64,000 nucleotides of DNA, from positions 124,001 through 188,000 of the forward strand of contig NZ_JBAHUR010000006.1 in NCBI RefSeq assembly GCF_036689815.1, given 5' to 3'. Shown piece by piece: positions 50,685 to 58,317 of the stretch (within the stretch, counting starts at the first letter, position 1; each line of letters opens with the position of its first letter). Position numbers and translations under genes: made by a program. This DNA is from Magnetovibrio sp. PR-2. Its GTDB lineage: Bacteria > Pseudomonadota > Alphaproteobacteria > Rhodospirillales > Magnetovibrionaceae. Under the pieces are notes generated by a model. That model did not search any database. It saw nothing but the letters and a program-made list of their open reading frames with translations, and had not been told where the DNA came from.

Positions 50685-52757
50685 TTATGCCAGTTCGTCT
50701 TGGCTGGGGCGGATTTCTTCCAAGAAGCGTTTCATCTCTTCGCGCAGGTGGGCGGATTGAGAGCTGAGTTCGTGAGCGGCAGAGCGGATATTTTCCGCCG
50801 AAGACCCCGTTTCCTCAGCAGCACGGTTGACCTCTTCGATAGAGTTTGACACTTCCGTCGTGCCTTGGGCGGCATGTTCGACGTTGCGGGCAATCTCTTG
50901 GGTCGCAGCACCTTGTTCTTCCACTGCGGCTGCGATGGTTGACGCGATTTGGCTGATGGAATCGATGGTTCCGCCAATGGATTTGATCGCTTGGACCGCG
51001 TCCGATGTGGCGTCTTGGATCTCATCGACTTGCGCCGAAATCTCATCCGTGGCCCGGGCCGTTTGGTTGGCGAGGTTTTTGACCTCACCGGCGACAACCG
51101 CGAAGCCTTTGCCGGCTTCACCCGCACGCGCCGCCTCGATGGTGGCGTTGAGCGCAAGCAAGTTGGTCTGATCCGCAATATCCGTAATCAACGCCACAAC
51201 CTCGCCGATCCGGTTGGCGGCTTCCGCCAGACCTTGGACCTTCTCGTTGGTGGCATGGATTTCGGTCACAGCCTCGCTCGAAATATGGGTTGAGTGAGAC
51301 ACTTGGCGCGAAATTTCGCTGATGGCGTTGGACAGCTCTTCTGCTGCAGACGCAACGGTTGAGACGTTTTCGGACGCTTGCATGGCCGCATTGGTCACGG
51401 TTTGCGAACGTTCCGACGTGATCTTTGCCGTTGATGTCAGGCCTTCTGCATTGCCTTCCATACCGCCTGCTGCATCGCGCACGTTCTTGGCGATGGAGCC
51501 CACAGAGTTTTCGAAGTTGTCGGCCAGCTCCAACATGGCGCGCGCTTTATCACGCGCTGAAATGCGCGCAGCGTTGGCCTGTTCGGATTCCAGCCTCTTG
51601 ACCTCGATGGCGTTGTCTTTGAAAACCTGAACCGCTTCGGCCATTTGACCGATTTCGTCTTCTTTGCCAACACCGGGGACTTCGACCTCCAGATTGCCAT
51701 GGGCCAGTTTTTTCATGGCGTCGGTCATGACGTTCACAGGTTTGGTCAACAGCGTATTCAAAACGAAGAACAAGACACCAACCGTGGCGATGAAGAAGCC
51801 TGCTTTGGTTAGGAACGACATGGTCGAAGCACTTGACTGTTCATCCGCCAAGCGTGTCCGACCGTCGTTGACCTTGGCATCCACAGCTTCGGTTTGGGTG
51901 TGGACCCGCTCTTTGCTCGCCGCGCTGTCTTCTTTGAGTTTGGCGCGTTGCTGTTGGGCGACCGTTTCCATTTCGGCCATCTGTGCAGCTGCGGTTTTTT
52001 CCAACTCGATCAAAGCAGCACGTGACACGGCAACTTCCAAGACGCCGCGCAGCTTGGTATTTTTACCGTGACATGCCTGGCAGTCTTCGTCGTTTTCCAT
52101 GATGTAGTAGGCAAACTCGACGGGCTCCAATTCACCGTCATCGTTTTCAGCTTCACCATTGGTGGAAAGGCCGATTTTGCGCTCTTCTACCGCTTTTTTC
52201 AAGGTGTCAGCGCGTGGGCCTTCATCAATGAAAACGGGATCCTCGGGATCGCGTTTTTCGAACGCATCACCGCCAGCCAGTATATTGATTTCGTCGATGG
52301 TCTTGTTATCGCGAAAGGACATTTCGCCGGACGGTCGCCACAGGTTGATGGCATAGATCGCCGGGTTTTCCAGCAGCGTGTCCATCATATCTTGGGCCGT
52401 AGCGGCTTCACCCATCATCATGGCGTTTTTGATCAACGTCAGGCTCGACGCAGCAATGCCGTTGCGCGTGCCTTCCAAGAATTTGCGGGTTTGTTCGGTG
52501 CTTAGTGTGTTTTCGGCAACGGACTTGGACAGTTGCGCTTCAAGATTCTGTTCAGAATTTTTAAGGTTGTCGTTTAGCAGCTCGTCAATTAAGGCGTCTT
52601 TATCTTCGATGGCGCTATGCATGACATGGGTGAGCGATTCGGTCTCTTCATTAAGCGTGTGTGTGATGCTCGAAGCAATGATGAAATCGGCCGCAGAACT
52701 GACGGTAATCAGCAAAACGGCTGCTGCTATGATCTTTGCACTCAGCGATTTCAGCAA
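50685..52757 (-). CDS. Methyl-accepting chemotaxis protein with periplasmic CxxCH heme motif
   Basis: A 690-residue transducer. TM1 is near residues 8-27 ([13 protein letters not shown]...), followed by a periplasmic domain holding CQACHGK (C226, C229, H230), the c-type heme attachment motif of DUF3365-like sensors, then a long coiled coil and TM2 ([17 protein letters not shown]). A HAMP domain ([19 protein letters not shown]) and the MCP signalling tip [25 protein letters not shown] follow. The heme could report redox state, oxygen, NO or CO. TTG 52757 is selected, with AAGGGGAGA five bases upstream; the frame is open to 52817. It will signal through a CheA/CheW system that is not in this window. 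Confidence 0.85.
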   Translation of the reverse strand: MLKSLSAKIIAAAVLLITVSSAADFIIASSITHTLNEETESLTHVMHSAIEDKDALIDELLNDNLKNSEQNLEAQLSKSVAENTLSTEQTRKFLEGTRNGIAASSLTLIKNAMMMGEAATAQDMMDTLLENPAIYAINLWRPSGEMSFRDNKTIDEINILAGGDAFEKRDPEDPVFIDEGPRADTLKKAVEERKIGLSTNGEAENDDGELEPVEFAYYIMENDEDCQACHGKNTKLRGVLEVAVSRAALIELEKTAAAQMAEMETVAQQQRAKLKEDSAASKERVHTQTEAVDAKVNDGRTRLADEQSSASTMSFLTKAGFFIATVGVLFFVLNTLLTKPVNVMTDAMKKLAHGNLEVEVPGVGKEDEIGQMAEAVQVFKDNAIEVKRLESEQANAARISARDKARAMLELADNFENSVGSIAKNVRDAAGGMEGNAEGLTSTAKITSERSQTVTNAAMQASENVSTVASAAEELSNAISEISRQVSHSTHISSEAVTEIHATNEKVQGLAEAANRIGEVVALITDIADQTNLLALNATIEAARAGEAGKGFAVVAGEVKNLANQTARATDEISAQVDEIQDATSDAVQAIKSIGGTIDSISQIASTIAAAVEEQGAATQEIARNVEHAAQGTTEVSNSIEEVNRAAEETGSSAENIRSAAHELSSQSAHLREEMKRFLEEIRPSQDELA

Positions 52758-53072
52758 GGGTGTCTCCCCTTTTCTGGGTTTTGTGTCCGCAATACGTGCC
52801 CAGGGTATTACTGCCACTCCTGTCAGCTTTTTTTATTTATTTAGGCCTTAAGGTGAATATTCCTTCGAGAACACTTATTTCTCAACAGATTTCTTCGAGA
52901 ATAGTTCCAAAAAGTGAACAGATTCCCGTTTTTGGGCAGAAATCACAATTTTTTTGGGTTTTTTCGGAGAAGGCGTGATGGTCGTCACAGCGACGGGAGG
53001 GGAATCTCGCCATATTGAACGCATCGATGGCCACCGAGCCATCACCGAATACTCAAGACGATGGAAACGAAC
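52758..53072. other. Intergenic region upstream of the MCP gene
   Basis: About 315 bases with no credible gene. It contains two 9-base direct repeats at 52863 and 52893 and AT-rich tracts around 52940-52965, including TTTTTTTGGGTTTTTT. The MCP promoter should be here on the minus strand. No clear -35/-10 pair was fixed. Confidence 0.4.
52863..52901. repeat. Two CTTCGAGAA direct repeats 30 bp apart
   Basis: CTTCGAGAA occurs at 52863-52871 and 52893-52901. Start-to-start distance is 30 bases, close to three helical turns, and both lie about 105-145 bases upstream of the MCP start. They could be half-sites bound by a regulator on one face of DNA. Confidence 0.4.
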
Positions 53073-53156
53073 ATGACTTCTCTCAAAGCCTTTGGCCTCG
53101 CATTATCGTTGCTGCTGATGTCCACGGCCTTGTTGGACCCGAATATTTGGATGTAA
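53073..53156 (+). CDS. Possible 27-residue hydrophobic small protein
   Basis: ATG 53073 follows GATGGAAACGAAC and starts a 27-codon frame ending TAA 53154-53156. It reads MTSLKAFGLALSLLLMSTA then LLDPNIWM: a basic start and a hydrophobic core like a bare signal peptide. A clear rho-independent terminator stands 60 bases downstream, showing that a short transcript probably exists here. It could be a small protein, or the transcript could be a small RNA that does not code. Confidence 0.35.
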   Translation: MTSLKAFGLALSLLLMSTALLDPNIWM

Positions 53157-53215
53157 TCGGTCCCATTTCCACCGTCTTTTCGGTTTCTCTTTCGTGTTTC
53201 TCCCAAACCTTTTGG

Positions 53216-53243
53216 CCGCCAGCTCTCTGGCGGTCTTTTTTTT
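53216..53243 (+). terminator. Rho-independent terminator of a short transcript
   Basis: CCGCCAG and CTGGCGG arms with a four-base loop, followed by TC and eight or nine T residues. The nearest upstream frame on the plus strand is the 27-codon ORF at 53073. Confidence 0.85.
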
Positions 53244-53447
53244 GTGTAAAATGGTCGTCTTGGCCTTTGTCTTGTGCTCGATTACTGCTAAGTTCGAAGC
53301 GTTTGAGATGTTTGACTTGTTGTGCGGAATGATCCATCATCAAATCAAACGCGGGGCGAGTGCGTCCCTTGGGGGAATTCGAGACTTAGTATCGAAATGT
53401 TCCAGGCAGGTTGCCCATAATAACCGTCTGAAACCGAAGGAAAGAAA

Positions 53448-53813
53448 ATGGCCAAGACCATCTTGATCGTCGAAGACAATGAATTGAACATGAAGCTCTT
53501 CAACGATCTTTTGCAAGCTCACGGATACGAAACCGTCCAAACCAAGGATGGGCGCGACGCTCTGAATTTGACGCGCGAACACAAACCTGACCTGATTTTG
53601 ATGGATATCCAATTGCCGGAAATCTCTGGCCTGGAAATCACCAAGATGCTCAAAGCCGATGACGAGCTCAAGCATATCCCGGTGATCGCCGTGACCGCAT
53701 TCGCCATGAAAGGTGATGAGGAAAAAATCCGCGAAGGGGGCTGCGAAGGTTACATCGCCAAGCCGATTTCGGTTCCGAACTTCTTGGAAACGTTGTCGAA
53801 ATTCTTAGGCTAA
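53448..53813 (+). CDS. divK: Single-domain response regulator DivK
   Basis: A 121-residue receiver domain. Acidic pocket E9/D10 in [11 protein letters not shown], phosphoacceptor D53 in LILMDIQLP, Thr in [10 protein letters not shown] and Lys105 in YIAKPIS. The [14 protein letters not shown] beginning and [10 protein letters not shown] are strongly DivK-like; in Caulobacter DivK relays PleC/DivJ signals that set cell polarity and CtrA activity. pleD, the usual neighbour, is not adjacent here. AAGGAAAG precedes the ATG. A terminator follows at 53836. Confidence 0.9.
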   Translation: MAKTILIVEDNELNMKLFNDLLQAHGYETVQTKDGRDALNLTREHKPDLILMDIQLPEISGLEITKMLKADDELKHIPVIAVTAFAMKGDEEKIREGGCEGYIAKPISVPNFLETLSKFLG

Positions 53814-53835
53814 CCCGGCCCAACAGGTATTTCAT

Positions 53836-53867
53836 AAGGCCCGCCGATTTGGCGGGCCTTATTTTTT
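53836..53867 (+). terminator. Rho-independent terminator of divK
   Basis: AAGGCCCGCC and GGCGGGCCTT (ten-base perfect arms) with a five-base loop, followed by A and six T residues, 23 bases after the divK stop. Confidence 0.92.
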
Positions 53868-53880
53868 GGCTGCAAAGGCC

Positions 53881-53915
53881 CAAAACAAAAGCGCGCCCCA
53901 TGAGGAGCGCGCTTT
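53881..53915 (-). terminator. Rho-independent terminator of rpmG
   Basis: On the minus strand, AAAGCGCGC with GCGCGCTTT (extended by two C-G pairs) and a short loop are followed by TGTTTTG. It stands 36 bases after the rpmG stop and back to back with the divK terminator. Confidence 0.85.
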
Positions 53916-53950
53916 GTTGATTCTTTGATGATCTTGTCGCTGAGAAAGCC

Positions 53951-54118
53951 TTATTTGATTTTGGCTTCCTTGAAGACCACGTGCTTGCGCACAACCGGAT
54001 CGTACTTGCGAAGTTCGAGTTTTTCGGTCGTGTTGCGCGGGTTCTTCTTGGTCACGTAGTAGTAACCGGTGTCAGCGGTGCTGACCAGCTTGATCAGGAT
54101 AGTTGCCGGTTTGGCCAT
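53951..54118 (-). CDS. rpmG: 50S ribosomal protein L33
   Basis: A 55-codon frame beginning [19 protein letters not shown] and containing [20 protein letters not shown] and ending [10 protein letters not shown]: the full pattern of L33, with the conserved [10 protein letters not shown] and L-x-L-x-K-Y-x-P. It lacks the paired cysteines of zinc-binding L33, so it is the C-minus form. The ATG is at 54116-54118. It is a monocistronic gene with promoter at 54169-54196 and its own terminator. Confidence 0.97.
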   Translation of the reverse strand: MAKPATILIKLVSTADTGYYYVTKKNPRNTTEKLELRKYDPVVRKHVVFKEAKIK

Positions 54119-54168
54119 CTTTCTGCTCCGCTAGAATTTTCGTGAACGTATAAACGCTTGAGCGGCGT

Positions 54169-54196
54169 AAAATACGGCGCTTTTCGCCGATGTCAA
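54169..54196 (-). promoter_or_regulatory. Sigma-70-type promoter of rpmG
   Basis: On the minus strand TTGACA (54196-54191) and TATTTT (54174-54169) are 16 bases apart, about 50 bases upstream of the rpmG ATG. The -35 hexamer is the full consensus, as expected for a ribosomal protein gene. Confidence 0.65.
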
Positions 54197-54214
54197 GCGC
54201 AAACGCCTGGAAAC

Positions 54215-55861
54215 CTAAAACCGTTCTGCGGTGTTGCTGGTGTTGGAGGGGCTGAGCGCGTAGTGATACAGCTCCGGGTCGTTCAAGATGGTTTTGGCAA
54301 TGCCCTTCCAGATGTCTTCTGAAGCGCCAGTGCTGAAGGTTTTGGCGGGGCAGGATTCGCGCAATTTGGCGCGCCGTCCGTCAAACGCCAGCCCGGCTTT
54401 GCGCCAAGACACCATGACGGCGCGTTGTTGGTCAATTCGCGTCTGATTGGCCAAATGCGGGGCTTTGACATAAGGCGTGGGGCGGTTGGAGCAAATGCTG
54501 GGCTGCACACCCAAACCATGGATGGCGTAGCCGGACGGCGTGACCAATCGCGACCATGTCAGGGTGATTTCTCCATCGTTGGGGAGGCGCAAGACGGTTT
54601 GCACGGTGCCTTTGCCGTAAGAGGTCGAGCCCACCACGACGGCCCGGCCCAAGTCCTGAAGGGCCCCTGCGACCAATTCTGCGGCCGATGCGCTGCCGCC
54701 GTCGATCAAGACCACCAATGGCGTGCCTTCCGCCACATCGCGGCCTTCGGCGCGGTAATCGTGAAAGCTGTCAGGGTGGCGGCCTCGCGTGGCGATGATG
54801 CGCCCGTCACGCAAAAACAAATCCGCAACGTCAACCGATTGTGACAACAAACCACCCGGATTGCCGCGCAGATCGATAACGATGCCACTGAGCGCATTGT
54901 TTTCAATGGCGTCTTCATTCCATTTCAAAATCGTGCGCATGGTTTTGGCAGTTTTTTTGTTAAAGCCCGTGACGGACAGGAACAACACATCGTCTTCGGT
55001 TTTGGCTTTCACGGTTTGGCGCACCACGTGGGCACGTTTGACGCGAAAACCAATGGTGCGCTCCGGCAGGTCGGGCAGCTCGTTGATGCGCTTGACGTGA
55101 ACGGTCAGATGGCTGTCCACAGGCCCACGCAGCAGGCGTGCGACCTTGTGCACGGACAGTCCCGGGGTTTTGTGGCCGTTGACACTCAGGATAACGTCGC
55201 CCTTTTTAATCCCGGCTGTGTCGGCAGGGCCGCCGTCTTGGACCTGGGTGATGGTGATGTCACCTTGAAAATTGGCAAAGCGGATATCAATGCCGCCAAA
55301 ACCGTCGCGCCGGGCTCGGTTGGCGCGGGCCTCATCAGCTCCGGCGTAGCGCGAATAGATATCCAAGCCCGAGAGCATGCCGTCGAACACAGCCTCAAAA
55401 ACGCGTTCGTTGTCGATGTTTTCGAATTCGTCGGAGTGTTTTTGCGCCGCTTCGACCATGGCGACGATGAGCGCCGTCCAGTCGTCCGGGGATTTGCTCA
55501 GCGGGCGCGGATGGGACGCGATGATGTTGTCGGCTTTGTGCAAATGCACGGCGCTGTCAAACTCGCTGACGGTGAACGTGGGATCGATGGTCGCTAAGCC
55601 TTGCACGGCACCAAGCGCCAGAGCGTCAGTATAAACCGGTTCGATATAGCGCTGTTGTATGCCGCTCAACCCCGCCCGGATGGTGCGCAAGATGGCATTG
55701 TGGCGGGTTTCTTGGGCCTGGATTTGGGCTTCTGTGGGCTTGGTCGTTTCAAGCGTCGTCGCGGCCTGCTCAGGCGCACACGCGGCCAGGGTGAGGGCGA
55801 GCAAAATCCCCGCACCAACACTCCCAAAAGACCCACTGGGTTTGGCAATAGACAGTACCAT
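54215..55861 (-). CDS. S41-family C-terminal processing protease, lipoprotein
   Basis: A 548-residue protein with a lipoprotein signal (LTLAAC, Cys28). A PDZ domain (about 185-260) has GPADTAGIKKGDVILSVNG. The S41 core has the serine in IDGGSASAAEL and the lysine in TSYGKGTVQ, the Ser-Lys dyad of CtpA/Tsp proteases. It should cleave or trim periplasmic proteins. ATG 55861 is used; an earlier ATG at 55888 adds nine residues. Its neighbours are unrelated in function (rpmG and rnr), so the substrate is unknown. Confidence 0.88.
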   Translation of the reverse strand: MVLSIAKPSGSFGSVGAGILLALTLAACAPEQAATTLETTKPTEAQIQAQETRHNAILRTIRAGLSGIQQRYIEPVYTDALALGAVQGLATIDPTFTVSEFDSAVHLHKADNIIASHPRPLSKSPDDWTALIVAMVEAAQKHSDEFENIDNERVFEAVFDGMLSGLDIYSRYAGADEARANRARRDGFGGIDIRFANFQGDITITQVQDGGPADTAGIKKGDVILSVNGHKTPGLSVHKVARLLRGPVDSHLTVHVKRINELPDLPERTIGFRVKRAHVVRQTVKAKTEDDVLFLSVTGFNKKTAKTMRTILKWNEDAIENNALSGIVIDLRGNPGGLLSQSVDVADLFLRDGRIIATRGRHPDSFHDYRAEGRDVAEGTPLVVLIDGGSASAAELVAGALQDLGRAVVVGSTSYGKGTVQTVLRLPNDGEITLTWSRLVTPSGYAIHGLGVQPSICSNRPTPYVKAPHLANQTRIDQQRAVMVSWRKAGLAFDGRRAKLRESCPAKTFSTGASEDIWKGIAKTILNDPELYHYALSPSNTSNTAERF

Positions 55862-55952
55862 AGCGAAATAGTCCACTATTTGGGGCATTTCGTCACTCAG
55901 AAAATTCTGTGCATTGGTATTAATCCAGCAGGCTTAATCAGGAAATATTCAA

Positions 55953-58265
55953 TTATTTCCGTTCTCTACGGCGTGATGCGCGGGATTTACCCTTGGGCTT
56001 TTTGCGGTTTTTGGACTTGGAATCCGCCCGTCCTTTTCCTCCACGGGGGGCAAATTTGCCTTTTTTGCCCATGAGGCGCTCGGGTTTTCCGGGGCGTCCG
56101 CCAGTGGTGATTTGGAACACCGTGGAGCCCGACATGGGATCCGCTTCTTTGATCAAGCATTCGACCGGGTCGCCCAGACGGTACTCATAGCCCGTTTCGC
56201 GGCCTTTGAGCATGTGACGGGCTTCGTCGTGGTTGAAGAAGTCTTCACCCAACGACCGGATCGGCACTAAACCGTCGGCGCCAGTGTCGTCCAGTGTCAC
56301 GAACAAGCCAAAGCGTGTCACACCGTTGATGCGGCCCTTTTTGATGGTGCCGATTTGTGCGGATAGATACAACGCGGTGAAGCGGTCCACCGCATCGCGT
56401 TCCGCACCCGATGCGTTGCGTTCGGTGACGGAAAGGTGTTCACCCACTTCGCGAAAGCTCTTGTGGTCGTCTTCGAGCGCCCCATCCCCCAGATGCAGGC
56501 CGCGCACCAGCGCGCGGTGGACCAAAAGGTCTGCGTAGCGGCGGATGGGTGAGGTGAAGTGGCAGTACTTGTTCAGCGCCAATCCAAAGTGCCCGCAGTT
56601 GTCGGGATTGTATTCGGCCTGGGCTTGGGAGCGCAGCACCACTTCTGAAACCATATGGCTGTTGGGCGAGTTCTTGGCCTTTTGCAAGATCCGGTTGAAG
56701 TGGCTAGACCGGATCACTTGGCCCTTGGAAAACGGAATGTCGACGCTGTCCAAGAACTCGCGCAGTGCCTCCAGCTTTTCGGGCGAGGGCACATCGTGGA
56801 TGCGGTACATGCACGGCTGTTTGAGTTTTTCCAGCTGCTGAGCGGCGGCGACGTTGGCCAAGATCATGAACTCTTCGATGAGCTTGTGGCTGTCAAAGCG
56901 TTCGCGCTCAATCACACGGTCCACTTCGCCGTTGTCGCCCAGCAAGATTTGACGTTCAGGCAAATCCAGTTCCAACACCCCGCGTTCTGCACGCGCCTTG
57001 AGCAACACCTCGTATGCGCCGTACAGCGGCTTGATGATGTCGTCCACCAGCGGTGCCGTGAGCTCGTCGGGTTCGCCATCAAAGGCACGCTGAACTTGGG
57101 TATAGGTGGTGCGCGCTTTGGACTTCATCAGCCCACGCACGAATTCGTATTTGGTCAGCCCCCCGGTGGCGTCAATCCACAAGTGCGCTGCCAAGCACGG
57201 CCGTTCTTCTTGAGGCTTCAGCGAACACCAACCGTTGGACAGTTCTTCGGGTAGCATGGGCACCACTTGATCGGGGAAGTAGACCGAGTTGCCCCGTTGA
57301 AACGCCCCTTGGTCCAAAGCGTCGTTCGGACGCACGTACCAGCTTACGTCCGCGATGGCGACCATAAGATGCCAGCCGCCGTCCACATTGGGATCGGGCT
57401 CGGCAAAAACCGCGTCGTCGAAGTCGCGGGCGTCTTCGCCGTCGATGGTGATCAACGGCACGTCGCGCAGGTCCGTGCGTTTGTTTTTGCCTGTGCCCAA
57501 ATCAGCAGCAGTGGCTGCGCGGGCTTGTTTGAGGGCTTCTTCAGAGAAGGCCGTGGGGATGGAGTGGTCGTAAATGGCGATTTGAGAAATCGCTTTGGCG
57601 CCGGCGCGGTTGAGCTTTTCGCACAGCTTCACTTGGCGCAGGCCGAGCTTCTTGCCGGGCAGGACTTCGGCACGGACCAAGTCGCCTTCGCTGACATCCA
57701 CACCGCCAGTGTCGAGAACGACAAATTCAGCTTTGTGTCGCTTGTCGGTGGAGCGCAACCGCCCATGCCCTGCGTTATCAAGTTTGTAAACGCCCAGCAC
57801 GTCTGCGGGCGCGTGCTCCAACCGGCGGATGGTGCTGGCTTCATAAGCCGAACGGCCATCGTCCATGTCTTCGATGCGTTTCATGCGCGCCAAGACGCGA
57901 TCGCCGACGCCCAGCGCCCCTTGGCCACGGCGCACCGGAGCCATGTAGATAACCGGCGGTGTAATTTCTGGGTCCCACACCACGGGCTTGCCCAACAGTT
58001 CGCCATCCGTGTCCACGTCCATGACTTGCACCACAGTGACCGGCGGCAGGGCGCCAGGGTCGGACAGTTTCTTGCGTTTGGAAGACAGCATGCCGTCGTC
58101 TTTGAGTTCTTTGAGAACCTTTTTGAGCTGCAGCTTTTGCTCGGCGTCTAAGCGGAATGCACGCGCGATTTCACGCTTGCCGACGCGGCCGGGACTGTCC
58201 TTGATGAATTCAAGGATTTGGTCTTTGGACGGGAACGGGGCGGGGTGTGACGATTGTTTTGACAT
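55953..58265 (-). CDS. rnr: Ribonuclease R
   Basis: A 770-residue exoribonuclease. An N-terminal winged helix (about 10-70) is followed by cold-shock domains, then the RNB catalytic domain with TIDGEDARDFDDAVF containing the metal-binding Asp residues and FTSPIRRYADLLVHRAL, and a C-terminal S1 domain (GVTRFGLFVTLDDTGADG). The last 60 residues are Lys/Arg-rich, as in other RNase R. It degrades structured RNA 3'-5', helps mRNA and rRNA quality control, and can associate with ribosomes. GGAGAC precedes the ATG. The length is typical. Confidence 0.95.
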   Translation of the reverse strand: MSKQSSHPAPFPSKDQILEFIKDSPGRVGKREIARAFRLDAEQKLQLKKVLKELKDDGMLSSKRKKLSDPGALPPVTVVQVMDVDTDGELLGKPVVWDPEITPPVIYMAPVRRGQGALGVGDRVLARMKRIEDMDDGRSAYEASTIRRLEHAPADVLGVYKLDNAGHGRLRSTDKRHKAEFVVLDTGGVDVSEGDLVRAEVLPGKKLGLRQVKLCEKLNRAGAKAISQIAIYDHSIPTAFSEEALKQARAATAADLGTGKNKRTDLRDVPLITIDGEDARDFDDAVFAEPDPNVDGGWHLMVAIADVSWYVRPNDALDQGAFQRGNSVYFPDQVVPMLPEELSNGWCSLKPQEERPCLAAHLWIDATGGLTKYEFVRGLMKSKARTTYTQVQRAFDGEPDELTAPLVDDIIKPLYGAYEVLLKARAERGVLELDLPERQILLGDNGEVDRVIERERFDSHKLIEEFMILANVAAAQQLEKLKQPCMYRIHDVPSPEKLEALREFLDSVDIPFSKGQVIRSSHFNRILQKAKNSPNSHMVSEVVLRSQAQAEYNPDNCGHFGLALNKYCHFTSPIRRYADLLVHRALVRGLHLGDGALEDDHKSFREVGEHLSVTERNASGAERDAVDRFTALYLSAQIGTIKKGRINGVTRFGLFVTLDDTGADGLVPIRSLGEDFFNHDEARHMLKGRETGYEYRLGDPVECLIKEADPMSGSTVFQITTGGRPGKPERLMGKKGKFAPRGGKGRADSKSKNRKKPKGKSRASRRRERK

Positions 58266-58317
58266 GTCTCCAGCTTATACACGTTTCGGCTGGATCGGGG
58301 CAGAAATTGTTCGCCGC

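Noticed and set aside
53194-53466. A 90-codon plus-strand frame across the terminator before divK
   Set aside because: It runs through a clear rho-independent terminator and overlaps the divK start; composition is not coding-like.
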